Shown here piece by piece: positions 31,865 through 40,820 of a DNA stretch of 64,000 nt. The notes beneath the pieces are model-generated. The model ran no database searches. It was not told the origin of the DNA and worked only from the letters and a program-made list of their open reading frames with translations. The DNA is from Smithella sp035382085 (lineage in GTDB: Bacteria; Desulfobacterota; Syntrophia; Syntrophales; Smithellaceae). The first letter of the stretch is position 1. Every line of letters starts with the position of its first letter. Position numbers and translations under genes: made by a program. Location: NCBI GenBank assembly GCA_035382085.1, contig DAOSZO010000003.1, forward strand, positions 14,459-78,458. The letters run 5' to 3'.

Positions 31865-34172
31865 CAAAAAAAGATTCCGCCACCTTTTTTACGGCACCGT
31901 GCAGGGCGTGGGCTTTCGGCCGTTTCTCTACAGAATGGCGGTGAAAAACGGCTTAAGCGGCTTCGTGCGGAACACGCCTTTCGGCGCCGTCGCCGAAGTG
32001 GAAGGTCCTCCCGCGGCCCTGAAAGCCTTTCGGGTCGGCGTCGAGGAGGAATGCCCGCCGCTGGCGCATATCACGCGGGTGGAATCATCCGAAATCGCGC
32101 TTTGCAACGATTCCGTCTTCGCAATTCTTCCCAGCACCGACCGGGGCCGGGCAGACGTGCACATCACCCCCGACGCGGCCACCTGCGCGGACTGCCTGAA
32201 GGAGCTTTTCGATTCCGGCAACCGCCGATACCACTATCCTTTCATCAACTGCACCAACTGCGGCCCTCGGCTGACGATCATCAAGACGATCCCCTATGAC
32301 CGAGCCAACACGTCCATGGCATGTTTTAGGCTTTGCGACCGCTGCCTCGCCGAATATGAAAACCCCGCCGACCGGCGATTTCACGCGGAACCGAACGCCT
32401 GTCCGGTCTGCGGCCCGCATCTGAATCTTTTGGACGGGGAGGGCCGGCCCGTGGCGTCCGAAGACCCGATCGCATCCGCCGTCAGCCTTCTATCGTCCGG
32501 AAAAATTCTGGCCATCAAGGGACTGGGCGGATTCCACCTGTGCGCCGACGCCACCGACACGGAAACCGTCAAAACACTTCGCCTGCGCAAGTATCGCGAG
32601 GAAAAACCCTTCGCCGTGATGGCGCGCGACGTGGAAGCCGCGAGGACAATGGTCCGGATAAGCCGGGAGGAGGAGATACTGCTGACCTCGCCGCAGCGGC
32701 CGATCGTTTTGCTCAGGAAAAAGAAAAAAAGCCCCGTTTCCGAGTGGGTGGCCCCCGGCGTTCCGAATCTGGGCGTGATGCTGCCCTACACCCCCCTGCA
32801 TCACCTCCTGCTGGCCGAGACGGCCAAGCCGCTGGTGATGACCAGCGCCAACCAGGTGGACGAGCCCATCTGCATCGGCAACCGTGAAGCCTTCCAGAGA
32901 CTGCGGGCCATCGCCGATTACTTCCTGGTGCACAACCGCGACATCCTGGTGCGCTGTGATGATTCCGTCGCCTTGATCGCCGCCAAAAAAACGCGGCTGC
33001 TTCGGCGCGCCCGCGGATACGTCCCCCGGCCGCTTCTGCTGGCCGATTCCCACGAGGCCAAGACCCCCGTCCTGGCCCTGGGCGGCCAGCTCAAAAACAC
33101 CCAGTGCGTCCTGAAGGGGTCCTTTGCCTTCTTAAGCCCGCACATCGGAGACCTGGAAACGCCCCAGGCGCGCGGCTTTTTCCATGAAAGCATGGCGCTC
33201 ATGAAAAGAATCACCGAAACGGAGCCGCGCCTGATCGCCTGCGACGCTCACCCGGGTTATTATTCCACCGCGGCGGCGCAAAAAATTCCCGGCGACCGAA
33301 TCATCCGGGTTCAGCACCACCATGCGCATCTGGTCAGCTGCATGGCGGAAAACCGCATCGAAGGCCGCGTGATCGGACTGGCCATGGACGGCACCGGCTA
33401 CGGTCCGGACGGCAACGCCTGGGGAGGAGAATTCCTCATCGCCGATGAATCGGATTTCGAGCGTTTCGGCCACCTGCAATACTTTGTCTTGCCGGGGGGC
33501 GAGAAGGCCATCCACGAACCATGGCGCGTCGCCGTGAGCCTGCTCAAAGCGGCTTACGGACCGGCATGGAAAGACATCGCCCGGCAACTGAATCTTGTCC
33601 CGTATCAGCGCGACATTGAAATGTTCGATCAAATCATCGAACATCAAATTCATTCCCCCCTGTCCTCGGGGCTGGGCAGACTTTTTGATGGCATCGCGAC
33701 GCTGATCGGCCTGCGCAGGCAAGTCAGCTTCGAAGGCCAGGCGGCCATGGAGCTGGAAGCGCTGGCGACCGGATCGTCCGGCGAGCCCTACCCCTTCGAA
33801 CTTTTGGATGATGGGGGAAAACCGTATCGGCTGGGGATCGCCAGCATCGTTCAAGCCGTCGTCGCCGACGTGCGGGCCGGGCGCGGCATGAAAAAAATCG
33901 CCGCCTCCTTTCATCAAACGCTGGCAGAAGCTTTCGCGTTTATGGCGGAAAAAATGCGCCAGGAAACCGGACTCAACCGCGTCGTCCTGAGCGGGGGCTG
34001 TTTTCAGAACAAAATCCTGCTGGAAGGCACCATGGCCAAATTGAAATGTCATGGATTTGATGTGCACAGTCAAGAGCAGGTGCCGGCCAATGACGGCGGC
34101 ATTGCGCTGGGGCAGGCCGTCGTCGCGGCGTCCCGGATGAGAAAAAGAAACGACTATATCGCACAGAGGTGA
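31839..34172 (+). CDS. hypF: Carbamoyltransferase HypF
   Basis: 777 residues, full length. It makes the thiocarbamate on HypE, the cyanide source, from carbamoyl phosphate. In order: acylphosphatase domain (FYGTVQGVGFRPFLYRM), two zinc fingers (CADCLKEL...CTNCGPR and CDRCLAEY...CPVCGP), YrdC-like domain (about 205-390) and Kae1-like domain (VQHHHAHLVSCMAE, AMDGTGYGPDGNAWGGEF, LSGGCFQN). It overlaps hypB by 26 bp. Confidence 0.95.
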   Translation: MNSRNKKADKKRFRHLFYGTVQGVGFRPFLYRMAVKNGLSGFVRNTPFGAVAEVEGPPAALKAFRVGVEEECPPLAHITRVESSEIALCNDSVFAILPSTDRGRADVHITPDAATCADCLKELFDSGNRRYHYPFINCTNCGPRLTIIKTIPYDRANTSMACFRLCDRCLAEYENPADRRFHAEPNACPVCGPHLNLLDGEGRPVASEDPIASAVSLLSSGKILAIKGLGGFHLCADATDTETVKTLRLRKYREEKPFAVMARDVEAARTMVRISREEEILLTSPQRPIVLLRKKKKSPVSEWVAPGVPNLGVMLPYTPLHHLLLAETAKPLVMTSANQVDEPICIGNREAFQRLRAIADYFLVHNRDILVRCDDSVALIAAKKTRLLRRARGYVPRPLLLADSHEAKTPVLALGGQLKNTQCVLKGSFAFLSPHIGDLETPQARGFFHESMALMKRITETEPRLIACDAHPGYYSTAAAQKIPGDRIIRVQHHHAHLVSCMAENRIEGRVIGLAMDGTGYGPDGNAWGGEFLIADESDFERFGHLQYFVLPGGEKAIHEPWRVAVSLLKAAYGPAWKDIARQLNLVPYQRDIEMFDQIIEHQIHSPLSSGLGRLFDGIATLIGLRRQVSFEGQAAMELEALATGSSGEPYPFELLDDGGKPYRLGIASIVQAVVADVRAGRGMKKIAASFHQTLAEAFAFMAEKMRQETGLNRVVLSGGCFQNKILLEGTMAKLKCHGFDVHSQEQVPANDGGIALGQAVVAASRMRKRNDYIAQR

Positions 34173-34177
34173 GTAAA

Positions 34178-35188
34178 ATGAAATACGACAAAATTCTTCT
34201 GGAACACGGCAATGGCGGACTTCTGTCCAACGAACTCGTTGCCGACTACTTTCTGCCCCGGTTTAAAAATCCCTGCCTGGAGCGCCTCGAAGACAGCGCG
34301 GTGCTTACCCTGGGAAATCAGAAGTTTTGTTTCACAACCGATTCCTACGTCATCAGTCCCGTGTTTTTCCCCGGAGGCAATATCGGGTCGCTTGCCGTGC
34401 ACGGCACGGTCAACGATCTCTCGGTCTGCGGCGGCAAACCGCTTTACATGAGCTGCGGATTCATTCTGGAAGAAGGGTTCCCCTTTGAAGCCTTGCAGAG
34501 AATCATTCAGGCGATGGCCGAAGCCGCCGCGGAAGCCGGCGTCAAAATCGTCACCGGCGACACCAAGGTGGTCGCCCGCGGCGCGGCGGACGGCCTGTTC
34601 ATCAATACCTCCGGAATCGGCATCGTGGAATACCCCGGAGAGCTGTCCGTCAAAAGCATTCAGCCGGGCGACGTGATGATCATCAACGGAACCATCGGCG
34701 ATCACGGCGCGGCGGTGATTCAGGCGCGGGAAAAATTGTCGCTGGATTCCGAGCTGGTGTCGGATTCGGCGCCGCTCAACGGCCTGATCGCCGAAATCCT
34801 GAAAGCCACGCCCCGTATTCACTGCATGCGCGACGCCACGCGGGGCGGACTGGGCTCCATTCTGGCGGAAATCGCCAAAAGCGCCAAAATCCGCATGGAC
34901 CTTGATGAAAAAAACATTCCGGTCCGGGACACCGTCCGCGGTCTTTGCGAGATTCTCGGCTTCGACCCGCTTTTTCTGGCAAACGAAGGCAAGATTGTCT
35001 TTTTCTGTCCCCCGCAGGACGCCCAGGCCGTTTTACAGGCCATGCAAGCCCACCCCTATGGAAAACAGGCCGCCGTAATCGGACACGTCAGCAAGGCCGC
35101 TGAGGGACAGGTCGTTTTGAAAACCACCATCGGCGGCGAACGCATGATTGATTTGCCGACCGGCGAACTGGTCCCGCGCATCTGCTGA
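34178..35188 (+). CDS. hypE: Hydrogenase expression/formation protein HypE
   Basis: 336 residues of the PurM-like ATPase family. It dehydrates the carbamoyl group to thiocyanate on its C-terminal cysteine; the sequence ends VPRIC, as required. Other signs: LEHGNGGLLSNEL and ITGDTKVV-type (here IVTGDTKVVARG) and DATRGGLGSILAEIA. ATG 34178 is preferred (GAGGTGAG upstream); a GTG at 34169 is in frame. It ends the hydrogenase maturation operon. Confidence 0.95.
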   Translation: MKYDKILLEHGNGGLLSNELVADYFLPRFKNPCLERLEDSAVLTLGNQKFCFTTDSYVISPVFFPGGNIGSLAVHGTVNDLSVCGGKPLYMSCGFILEEGFPFEALQRIIQAMAEAAAEAGVKIVTGDTKVVARGAADGLFINTSGIGIVEYPGELSVKSIQPGDVMIINGTIGDHGAAVIQAREKLSLDSELVSDSAPLNGLIAEILKATPRIHCMRDATRGGLGSILAEIAKSAKIRMDLDEKNIPVRDTVRGLCEILGFDPLFLANEGKIVFFCPPQDAQAVLQAMQAHPYGKQAAVIGHVSKAAEGQVVLKTTIGGERMIDLPTGELVPRIC

Positions 35189-35217
35189 CAGACTTCTCCG
35201 CCGTCAATCAGCCGGTT

Positions 35218-36582
35218 TCATTGGCGGATCATTCGTTCTTCGGCCTTGACCCTGCCCAAAAGCATCTTGCCCAGTAAAAGCGACATGGAACAAATCGAAA
35301 GCGAAGGCGGCGCGCCCGGTGAGACAGGCATGGTGCTGCCGTCGCAGACGTAGAGATTTTCTATTTCCGTCGAAAAGTCACGGTTCACGGCCTGTCCCAT
35401 GGCCAGGGTGCCCCCGGGGTGGCCTCCGGCCCATTTCAGGATGGAAATGGTCTTCGGATCGCCGCCGGACTTGATAATGATTTCCCGCATAATCTCCGTT
35501 CCTTTTTTCAGTCTCTTTTCATCGTTGGCGGTAAAGGGCTTGCTGGTTTTTTCGTTGGGATAGATTTGTCCGTGCGCCTCGTCGGAGAGTTTCAGAAACA
35601 ATCCCATGCCTCTTTTCACGAGCGGAAATCTGGGCAGATTTTCTTTGGCCGTCTGCATGCGGAAGAAAGATAAAACGACCCACGTTCCCCAGGCGGAACA
35701 GTTGCCGATCATGAAGCCTTCGCTCTGGGCCATGGATTCGATGGCGTGGGTGAAGGTCTGGATGCCCCAGAAGCCGCCGTCGGGGTCCTTGCTGTAGCCC
35801 AGCATGATGTTCATCGGATCCATGAAAAAACGCGTCCCCACTTCCTGCGAACCGAGGCGTTTCACGCCCGACCTGAGAAGAATCGCGGGAGAACCGATGC
35901 CGCCGGCGGCAAGAATGATCTTATCGCCGTGGATAACCGTGCCGTTTTTCAACTCAACGCCGGTGGCCCTGGATTTGCCCGCGTTGAAGAGAATTTTATT
36001 GACGGGCGCATTGTACATCAGTTCCGCGCCGTGTGATCGGGCTTCTTCCACATGTTCGCGCGTCGTCCAGCGGGCGTTTTCCGGACAGCCCAGCATGCAC
36101 CAGTCGCAGCCCAGCTTGCATTTTTCGGCTTTAATGAATTTTTCCTGTTCGCGGAAGGGAATGCCCATTTTCTCGGCGGTCTCCAGCATCCGGTAGAGCC
36201 CCTTGTTGTTGCGGTAAAATCTCTCCGGCAGGACTTCGATGCCGATTTCTTTTTTCAGCTCTTTGGCTTCCGGTCTGAAATCGATACCCATATTATCAAT
36301 CAATTTTTTGGGAGGTTCCATGACATTGGACTGATAGACCATCGAAGAACCGCCGACGGTGATGCCCCGTTCGATAATGACGCCTTCCATGGATCGGGCA
36401 AAAAGCATGTAGCGTTCCAGCAATCGGATGCCGAGCGGAAAGCCCAAAAATTTTTTGTGATAATCTCCTCTTTCGATCATGAGCACTTTCTTGCCCGCCC
36501 TGGCCAGTTCCCTCGCGGCCGGCGCCCCACCCGGTCCCGTTCCGACGATGATATATTCATAACCTCCGCCCGCTTTTTTCAT
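35218..36582 (-). CDS. GMC-family FAD oxidoreductase with a cysteine cluster
   Basis: 454 residues. FAD-binding GTGPGGAPAARELARAG at the N-terminus and GGHPGGTLAMGQAVN...LYVCDGSTMPVSPGAPPSLSI at the C-terminus are the GMC signatures. Unusual for GMC enzymes is CKLGCDWCMLGC at about residues 163-174, which could hold an iron-sulfur cluster or disulfides. GMC proteins oxidise alcohol groups; a hydroxyacyl-CoA or alcohol substrate here is speculation. It is the last gene of module 1. Start at ATG 36582 after GGGAGG. Confidence 0.85.
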   Translation of the reverse strand: MKKAGGGYEYIIVGTGPGGAPAARELARAGKKVLMIERGDYHKKFLGFPLGIRLLERYMLFARSMEGVIIERGITVGGSSMVYQSNVMEPPKKLIDNMGIDFRPEAKELKKEIGIEVLPERFYRNNKGLYRMLETAEKMGIPFREQEKFIKAEKCKLGCDWCMLGCPENARWTTREHVEEARSHGAELMYNAPVNKILFNAGKSRATGVELKNGTVIHGDKIILAAGGIGSPAILLRSGVKRLGSQEVGTRFFMDPMNIMLGYSKDPDGGFWGIQTFTHAIESMAQSEGFMIGNCSAWGTWVVLSFFRMQTAKENLPRFPLVKRGMGLFLKLSDEAHGQIYPNEKTSKPFTANDEKRLKKGTEIMREIIIKSGGDPKTISILKWAGGHPGGTLAMGQAVNRDFSTEIENLYVCDGSTMPVSPGAPPSLSICSMSLLLGKMLLGRVKAEERMIRQ

Positions 36583-36599
36583 CACTTGCCTCCCTGTTG

Positions 36600-37784
36600 T
36601 TATTTCGGTTTATAGTCGGTACCGGCCGCCCGGACCACGCCTTCATCCGTCGCCTGTTGGTTTCTGATCTTTTCCAGAAAAGCCTGCACCCTGGTTTTGA
36701 TTTGTCCGGCCCCGCCGCCGTAGAGCTCCCGCTCCAGGGCCAGCAGGGGAATTCCCCTGTTCTTTGACTCCGCGCGGTAAAGGTACATTTCCGCTCCCCA
36801 GAGGTCGCAGAACTTCAATTTTTCGATAATGGCACCGTCAATCCTGTACTCCTTTCTGACGCCCAGCAGACAGTCCAGCCTGCGTTGGAAATCGCCCATC
36901 ATTCTGGGACAGGACAGATGGCCAAGGTAGCGTTTTGCGATAGCCCGCAAGGGATCGCCCTGCGTCTCGACCTCATCATGAAAATGACGCGTTCCCAGGC
37001 AAAGGTTGTCGGCCACAATCACGCAGCCGCAGTTTTCAATCAGTTCCAGATGCTCCAGTTCCTCGATACATCCTCCGGAGATAAAAAGACGCAAATCCTC
37101 CGGCCGGGAGATCACGCGTCCTTCGATGAACTGTTTCACTTCCGTGAGGATCTCGATGGCGGTTTCCACCGGAACCGCTGTGACGGCCAGCATCAATCCC
37201 AGCAACTCACTGGCCTTGATGGGAACATCCCTGTTTTTTCTCAACGCATAGATTTCCGCTAGAAGGCGCCGCTTCCGGTTATAAAGGCTGATGGATTTCT
37301 CAAGCGCCTCGTCGGTGATGGAGACCTGGAAGTGGCTCTCCAGCGATGATTTCAATTTGCCGCATTCGAGGGAAAAATATTCCAGGGCGGTTTCATTGAT
37401 CATGTGCGGGACAAAAAACATGTGAAGAAAAGGCGTGCCTATTTTTGAATAACGCCAGTTGTCGTACATCCGCCGCGTGTGGTCGCAGCCGTTGGCGAAA
37501 ACAACGCCGTCCAGGAAGGCAAAATCGCCCTTGAGGGCCTTGTTGAAACACAACTTGACGAAGGTGCAGTTGATTGAAGAATAATAGGCGTCGGCGCGCA
37601 TCGTGCCCTTGCTTTCTACCGCCCGCATCCGGTAGGGGATCAAGCCGGCCGCGTGGAGAATCTCCTCGGGCAGGTAGGAGCAGAAATATCCGATAATTTT
37701 TTTACCCTGTTTTCGGGCTGCTTCGAGATGAGGGTTATCCGTCATCGCGGCCAGTGCTCTGGTTTTGTCGAGTATCGTTTTCAT
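36600..37784 (-). CDS. 2-hydroxyacyl-CoA dehydratase / benzoyl-CoA reductase subunit (HgdB/BcrC size class), module 1
   Basis: 394 residues of the HgdB/BcrBC/FldC superfamily (PF06050). These proteins hold a low-potential 4Fe-4S cluster and bind the CoA substrate. Typical elements: IIGYFCSYLPEEILHAAGLIPYRMRA at the N-terminus, GVVFANGCDHTRRMYDNW, and LKFCDLWGAEMY near the end, giving the conserved cysteines. The size fits the beta subunit (HgdB about 380). Its start overlaps the stop of the larger subunit gene (37781-39169), so they are probably a heterodimer. Whether it dehydrates or reduces a ring cannot be told. Confidence 0.88.
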   Translation of the reverse strand: MKTILDKTRALAAMTDNPHLEAARKQGKKIIGYFCSYLPEEILHAAGLIPYRMRAVESKGTMRADAYYSSINCTFVKLCFNKALKGDFAFLDGVVFANGCDHTRRMYDNWRYSKIGTPFLHMFFVPHMINETALEYFSLECGKLKSSLESHFQVSITDEALEKSISLYNRKRRLLAEIYALRKNRDVPIKASELLGLMLAVTAVPVETAIEILTEVKQFIEGRVISRPEDLRLFISGGCIEELEHLELIENCGCVIVADNLCLGTRHFHDEVETQGDPLRAIAKRYLGHLSCPRMMGDFQRRLDCLLGVRKEYRIDGAIIEKLKFCDLWGAEMYLYRAESKNRGIPLLALERELYGGGAGQIKTRVQAFLEKIRNQQATDEGVVRAAGTDYKPK

Positions 37785-39169
37785 ACGAATCCATTGCTCC
37801 TGAAGAATTCCGTTATCCAGCGCTTGATGTCATCTTCCGTCGCGTGTCTCTGGTCCATGATGTCCATGTTCATAAAAAGCGACGGCAAGCCGCGCTTTTT
37901 TAGAAAATCCTTGATCAGGCCGATGACGGCCCAGCCGTGTTTGCAACCGGCGTGTCCCGCAAAAATCAGGCAGTCGGGGGAATATTCCTCAATGGCCTGT
38001 TCCAGTTCCGACAGGATGAATTCCACCGGCCCGTGACATTGCCTGGCCATCGCCAGATAAAGATGATTCTTCGCCATGTCGCGGATCATGGCCCTTTCCG
38101 AGGAGGTGTCAATCTGCGGCATCCGGACATCCCCGATAAAATCCTTGACCACGACCGCCCCGAATTCATCTTCCATCCACTTGAAGACATAGGCGAAAAA
38201 GGCAATCGGCGGATTCCACCACAGGACGCGGATATTCTCCTTTTTGACGACGCCGACGCCCTTTTCATAACGAGCTTTGACGATTTCATATATGCGTCTG
38301 GCCATTTCGGTTGCGTTGGGATCGCCGATGGCAATTTCGCGCACCACCCAGGCGAAGACCGGCGTAATCATCGTTGAAGGAGAAGGAATCGCCCGCATCA
38401 TTTCGCAAATCTCCTGCAGGTAAAAGTTAAACCGGTTTTCATTTTCCACAACCTCCTTGAGCCGGTCCCAGTCGAGCTTCTGGTGCAGATTTTTTTCCAG
38501 GAAATCAATCAGACACCACATGTTTTTTTCGTAATAATCGAAGGCGTCCTCATCGCGCCAGTAGGGGGCGTCAAAATAAAACGCCGGGGCTCCCGTAAGA
38601 TGCGTGATGCTCTGATAGGCGGACACATTGGTGTCGCAGGGATGCGAACCGGCAATAATGGCCGTGGGGCGGGGGATTTGCTTGAGCATGTAGGACCCGG
38701 CGGTTACTTTAATGGCGGAGCAATTCTCGGCGGCAAAGCCTCTGCTTTCCGCTTCTTCCATCAGCTGCGACGGCACATCCTCGCCGGACATGTTGCCGAA
38801 GACGCTCAAGGTTTCCGGATTGAATGGAAGGGCGTCAAAAGCGTTCACGATCTCGGAGGAAATAATCCACTCCACCCAGACGACGGGCCTGCCCAGCTCG
38901 TTGGCTTTCAGGGCGCCTTTCATGTTATCAACGAAGGCTTTCGCTCCATAATGATAGGCTGCGATTTCCTCCGGCGGAAGTATGCCCCCGCCCAGAATCA
39001 GGGCGGCGTATCGGAACTTGCGGTTGAAAAAGGTTTCGCGCCGGACATAGAGGGGCCGCGCAAGCCTGAGAGCCCAGTAGCTTAAATTCGGAAAGGCGGT
39101 GAGGTAATATCCGAAATTCAGAAAATCGGCGCTCCATTTGAGATATTGAAAAGGTCGGGGCTGTTTCAA
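37781..39169 (-). CDS. 2-hydroxyacyl-CoA dehydratase / benzoyl-CoA reductase subunit (HgdA/BcrB size class), module 1
   Basis: 462 residues, same superfamily as its partner. Conserved cysteines are in ENCSAIKVTAGS, GSHPCDTNVSAYQS and FAGHAGCKHGWAVIG. It starts with TTG at 39169, behind GAGGAG seven bases upstream; no ATG is suitably placed. The preceding gene (39188-39532) encodes a ferredoxin that could be its electron donor to the activators. The N-terminal part is less conserved than that of the module 2 homologues. Confidence 0.85.
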   Translation of the reverse strand: MKQPRPFQYLKWSADFLNFGYYLTAFPNLSYWALRLARPLYVRRETFFNRKFRYAALILGGGILPPEEIAAYHYGAKAFVDNMKGALKANELGRPVVWVEWIISSEIVNAFDALPFNPETLSVFGNMSGEDVPSQLMEEAESRGFAAENCSAIKVTAGSYMLKQIPRPTAIIAGSHPCDTNVSAYQSITHLTGAPAFYFDAPYWRDEDAFDYYEKNMWCLIDFLEKNLHQKLDWDRLKEVVENENRFNFYLQEICEMMRAIPSPSTMITPVFAWVVREIAIGDPNATEMARRIYEIVKARYEKGVGVVKKENIRVLWWNPPIAFFAYVFKWMEDEFGAVVVKDFIGDVRMPQIDTSSERAMIRDMAKNHLYLAMARQCHGPVEFILSELEQAIEEYSPDCLIFAGHAGCKHGWAVIGLIKDFLKKRGLPSLFMNMDIMDQRHATEDDIKRWITEFFRSNGFV

Positions 39170-39187
39170 TGCTTTTCTCCTCTTGTC

Positions 39188-39532
39188 TCAGTATTTTTTC
39201 GGCGGGGTTAACTCCGGCTGCTGGGATAGCTTTCGGAAGAAAAATCCCGCGTTAAAACCCCGCTGGATGCGGATGGCGCCCTCGGGACAAGCGGCAACGC
39301 AGTCGCCGCAGGCCATGCAAAGGGATATCCCCGGTGCCGTTTCAATCAGATGAGGAATCTTTTTCCCGGCATCATCATCTCTTTCGGTCAGGGTCAGGCC
39401 GCGGCCGGGACAGATGGAAACACAGAGACCGCAGCCGTTGCACCGCTTGCCGTCGAAAGCGACGATGCCGTAAGTCATCTGAGTCTTTTTGAAATAATTC
39501 GGTATTTTTCCTAATGAAAAATTCAGCATCAT
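39188..39532 (-). CDS. Ferredoxin with two 4Fe-4S clusters
   Basis: 114 residues. CNGCGLCVSICPG and CMACGDCVAACPE are two complete cluster motifs, separated by a 25-30-residue linker. About 35 residues extend before the first motif and 30 after the second. ATG 39532 overlaps the nitroreductase stop codon (TGATG). Ferredoxins encoded in bcr operons feed electrons to the ATP-driven activator; the same role is likely here. Confidence 0.9.
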   Translation of the reverse strand: MMLNFSLGKIPNYFKKTQMTYGIVAFDGKRCNGCGLCVSICPGRGLTLTERDDDAGKKIPHLIETAPGISLCMACGDCVAACPEGAIRIQRGFNAGFFFRKLSQQPELTPPKKY

Positions 39533-40281
39533 CACACCCCCTGTTTTTCGATTCTTCTTTTGCCGCCGGCCTCTCTCCACTCGACGAGTTGAACTTCCCT
39601 TGCCACTTCGCCTTCATAGTCGCCCCTGGGCCAGCCCAGAACAAGACAATCAGAGAGTTCGTAGGGAAAGGTCACGCCAAGCTTTTTCCGCCAGAAAGGA
39701 TTCATCATTAAAACGGTCATCATGCCGATCCAGCAGGTTCCCAGCCCCAGGCTGTGCGCGGCCAAAACCATGTTCTGCCCGCAGATTCCGGCATCCAGTG
39801 CCGGATTTCCTATCCCCCGCTTGTCCATAAGAAGAAGAATCATCACCGGCGCGTTGTGATAGACGGGGGTCTTTTCAGCCGCAATCTGCTGGAGAAGATT
39901 GAAAGGAACGGGATGCAGCTTGCTGGGCATCAGACGAGTCAAAAACTTCGTATAGGGGGTTAAAAAGATTCGTCGGAAGGCGTTTCGGTTGTAGTCAACG
40001 AACCACATGAGCAGTTTTGACATTTTGACCGTCGCCTGTTCCATTTCGGCAATCAGTTCCTGATCGGTGATCACGACGAACTTCCATGGCTGCGCGTTCC
40101 CGGCCGTGGGAGCAAACCTGCCGGCTTCCAACACCCTGCGGATCAGGTTATCGGGCACGGGCTTTTTCTTGAAGTTTCTGATGCTCCGTCTTTCCATAAT
40201 CACCTTTTCCACGGGGTTCCACTCCATTCCCTCGCGGTAGGTATACAGAGGAGAAAGATTATCGGTTGGTTTTTTTGCCAT
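39532..40281 (-). CDS. Nitroreductase-family flavoprotein
   Basis: 249 residues. VIMERRSIRNFKKKPVPDNLIRRVLEAGRFAPTAGNAQPWKFVV is the FMN-binding signature (split here: ERRSIRNF and APTAGNAQPW). GLGTCWIGMM is the second conserved region. These enzymes reduce quinones, nitro groups or enoates using NAD(P)H; in an aromatic or enoyl-CoA operon it might reduce a double bond or recycle ferredoxin. An insert with hydrophobic and basic residues (about 95-130) is longer than in simple family members. Confidence 0.85.
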   Translation of the reverse strand: MAKKPTDNLSPLYTYREGMEWNPVEKVIMERRSIRNFKKKPVPDNLIRRVLEAGRFAPTAGNAQPWKFVVITDQELIAEMEQATVKMSKLLMWFVDYNRNAFRRIFLTPYTKFLTRLMPSKLHPVPFNLLQQIAAEKTPVYHNAPVMILLLMDKRGIGNPALDAGICGQNMVLAAHSLGLGTCWIGMMTVLMMNPFWRKKLGVTFPYELSDCLVLGWPRGDYEGEVAREVQLVEWREAGGKRRIEKQGV

Positions 40282-40313
40282 TTCTTCCCTCCTTTTTTCG
40301 CGGTGTCAGATTT

Positions 40314-40763
40314 TTAGTAAATTCCATCTTTCGTCTTCCAGAGGAAGGCGGCAAAGAAAATTGAAAAAACAAAGTCGCCCGAGCAGATCAGAACGGAAAA
40401 GCAGGATGACTGACCCAGCGCGTAGTAGTAAGTAAATGTGAAAAAGATGATGAGCTTGGCGACCAGTCCCAGCCAGATGACGGCGCGGTTGGCCAAAAGA
40501 TCCCGCGAGACCCAGTAGTAACCGATGCCGAAGAGAATGACGGCAATCATGAAAAAACGGAAAAAAATCAGCATCTGGAGATTGTCCACTGCCGGCACCG
40601 CGCCGTTGATGAAAGCGGTGAGATTTTCCCTGACCGGCGCGTTGCCGAACAACATCATGAGGATAAAATTTGTGAACAAAAGACCCGTTATCCCCATGCT
40701 GAGGTTCCACAGAGAACCCACAAAAAACATTTTTTTCCAGAACCCCGTTTTCACTTCTCCCAT
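40314..40763 (-). CDS. Small four-helix membrane protein of unknown function
   Basis: 149 residues with four predicted membrane helices: LWNLSMGITGLLFTNFILMM, LIFFRFFMIAVILFGIGYYW, VIWLGLVAKLIIFFTFTYYYAL and DFVFSIFFAAFLW. It matches no family I recognise with certainty. The start at 40763 has GGAGG upstream. It lies within module 1 between the CoA ligase and the nitroreductase, so membrane association of the pathway or substrate entry is possible. Confidence 0.7.
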   Translation of the reverse strand: MGEVKTGFWKKMFFVGSLWNLSMGITGLLFTNFILMMLFGNAPVRENLTAFINGAVPAVDNLQMLIFFRFFMIAVILFGIGYYWVSRDLLANRAVIWLGLVAKLIIFFTFTYYYALGQSSCFSVLICSGDFVFSIFFAAFLWKTKDGIY

Positions 40764-40820
40764 GGCGGTTGCCTCCTTCGTTGCGGCGGTTTTTATTTGC
40801 GCGGCCTTGATCTAAAGCCT

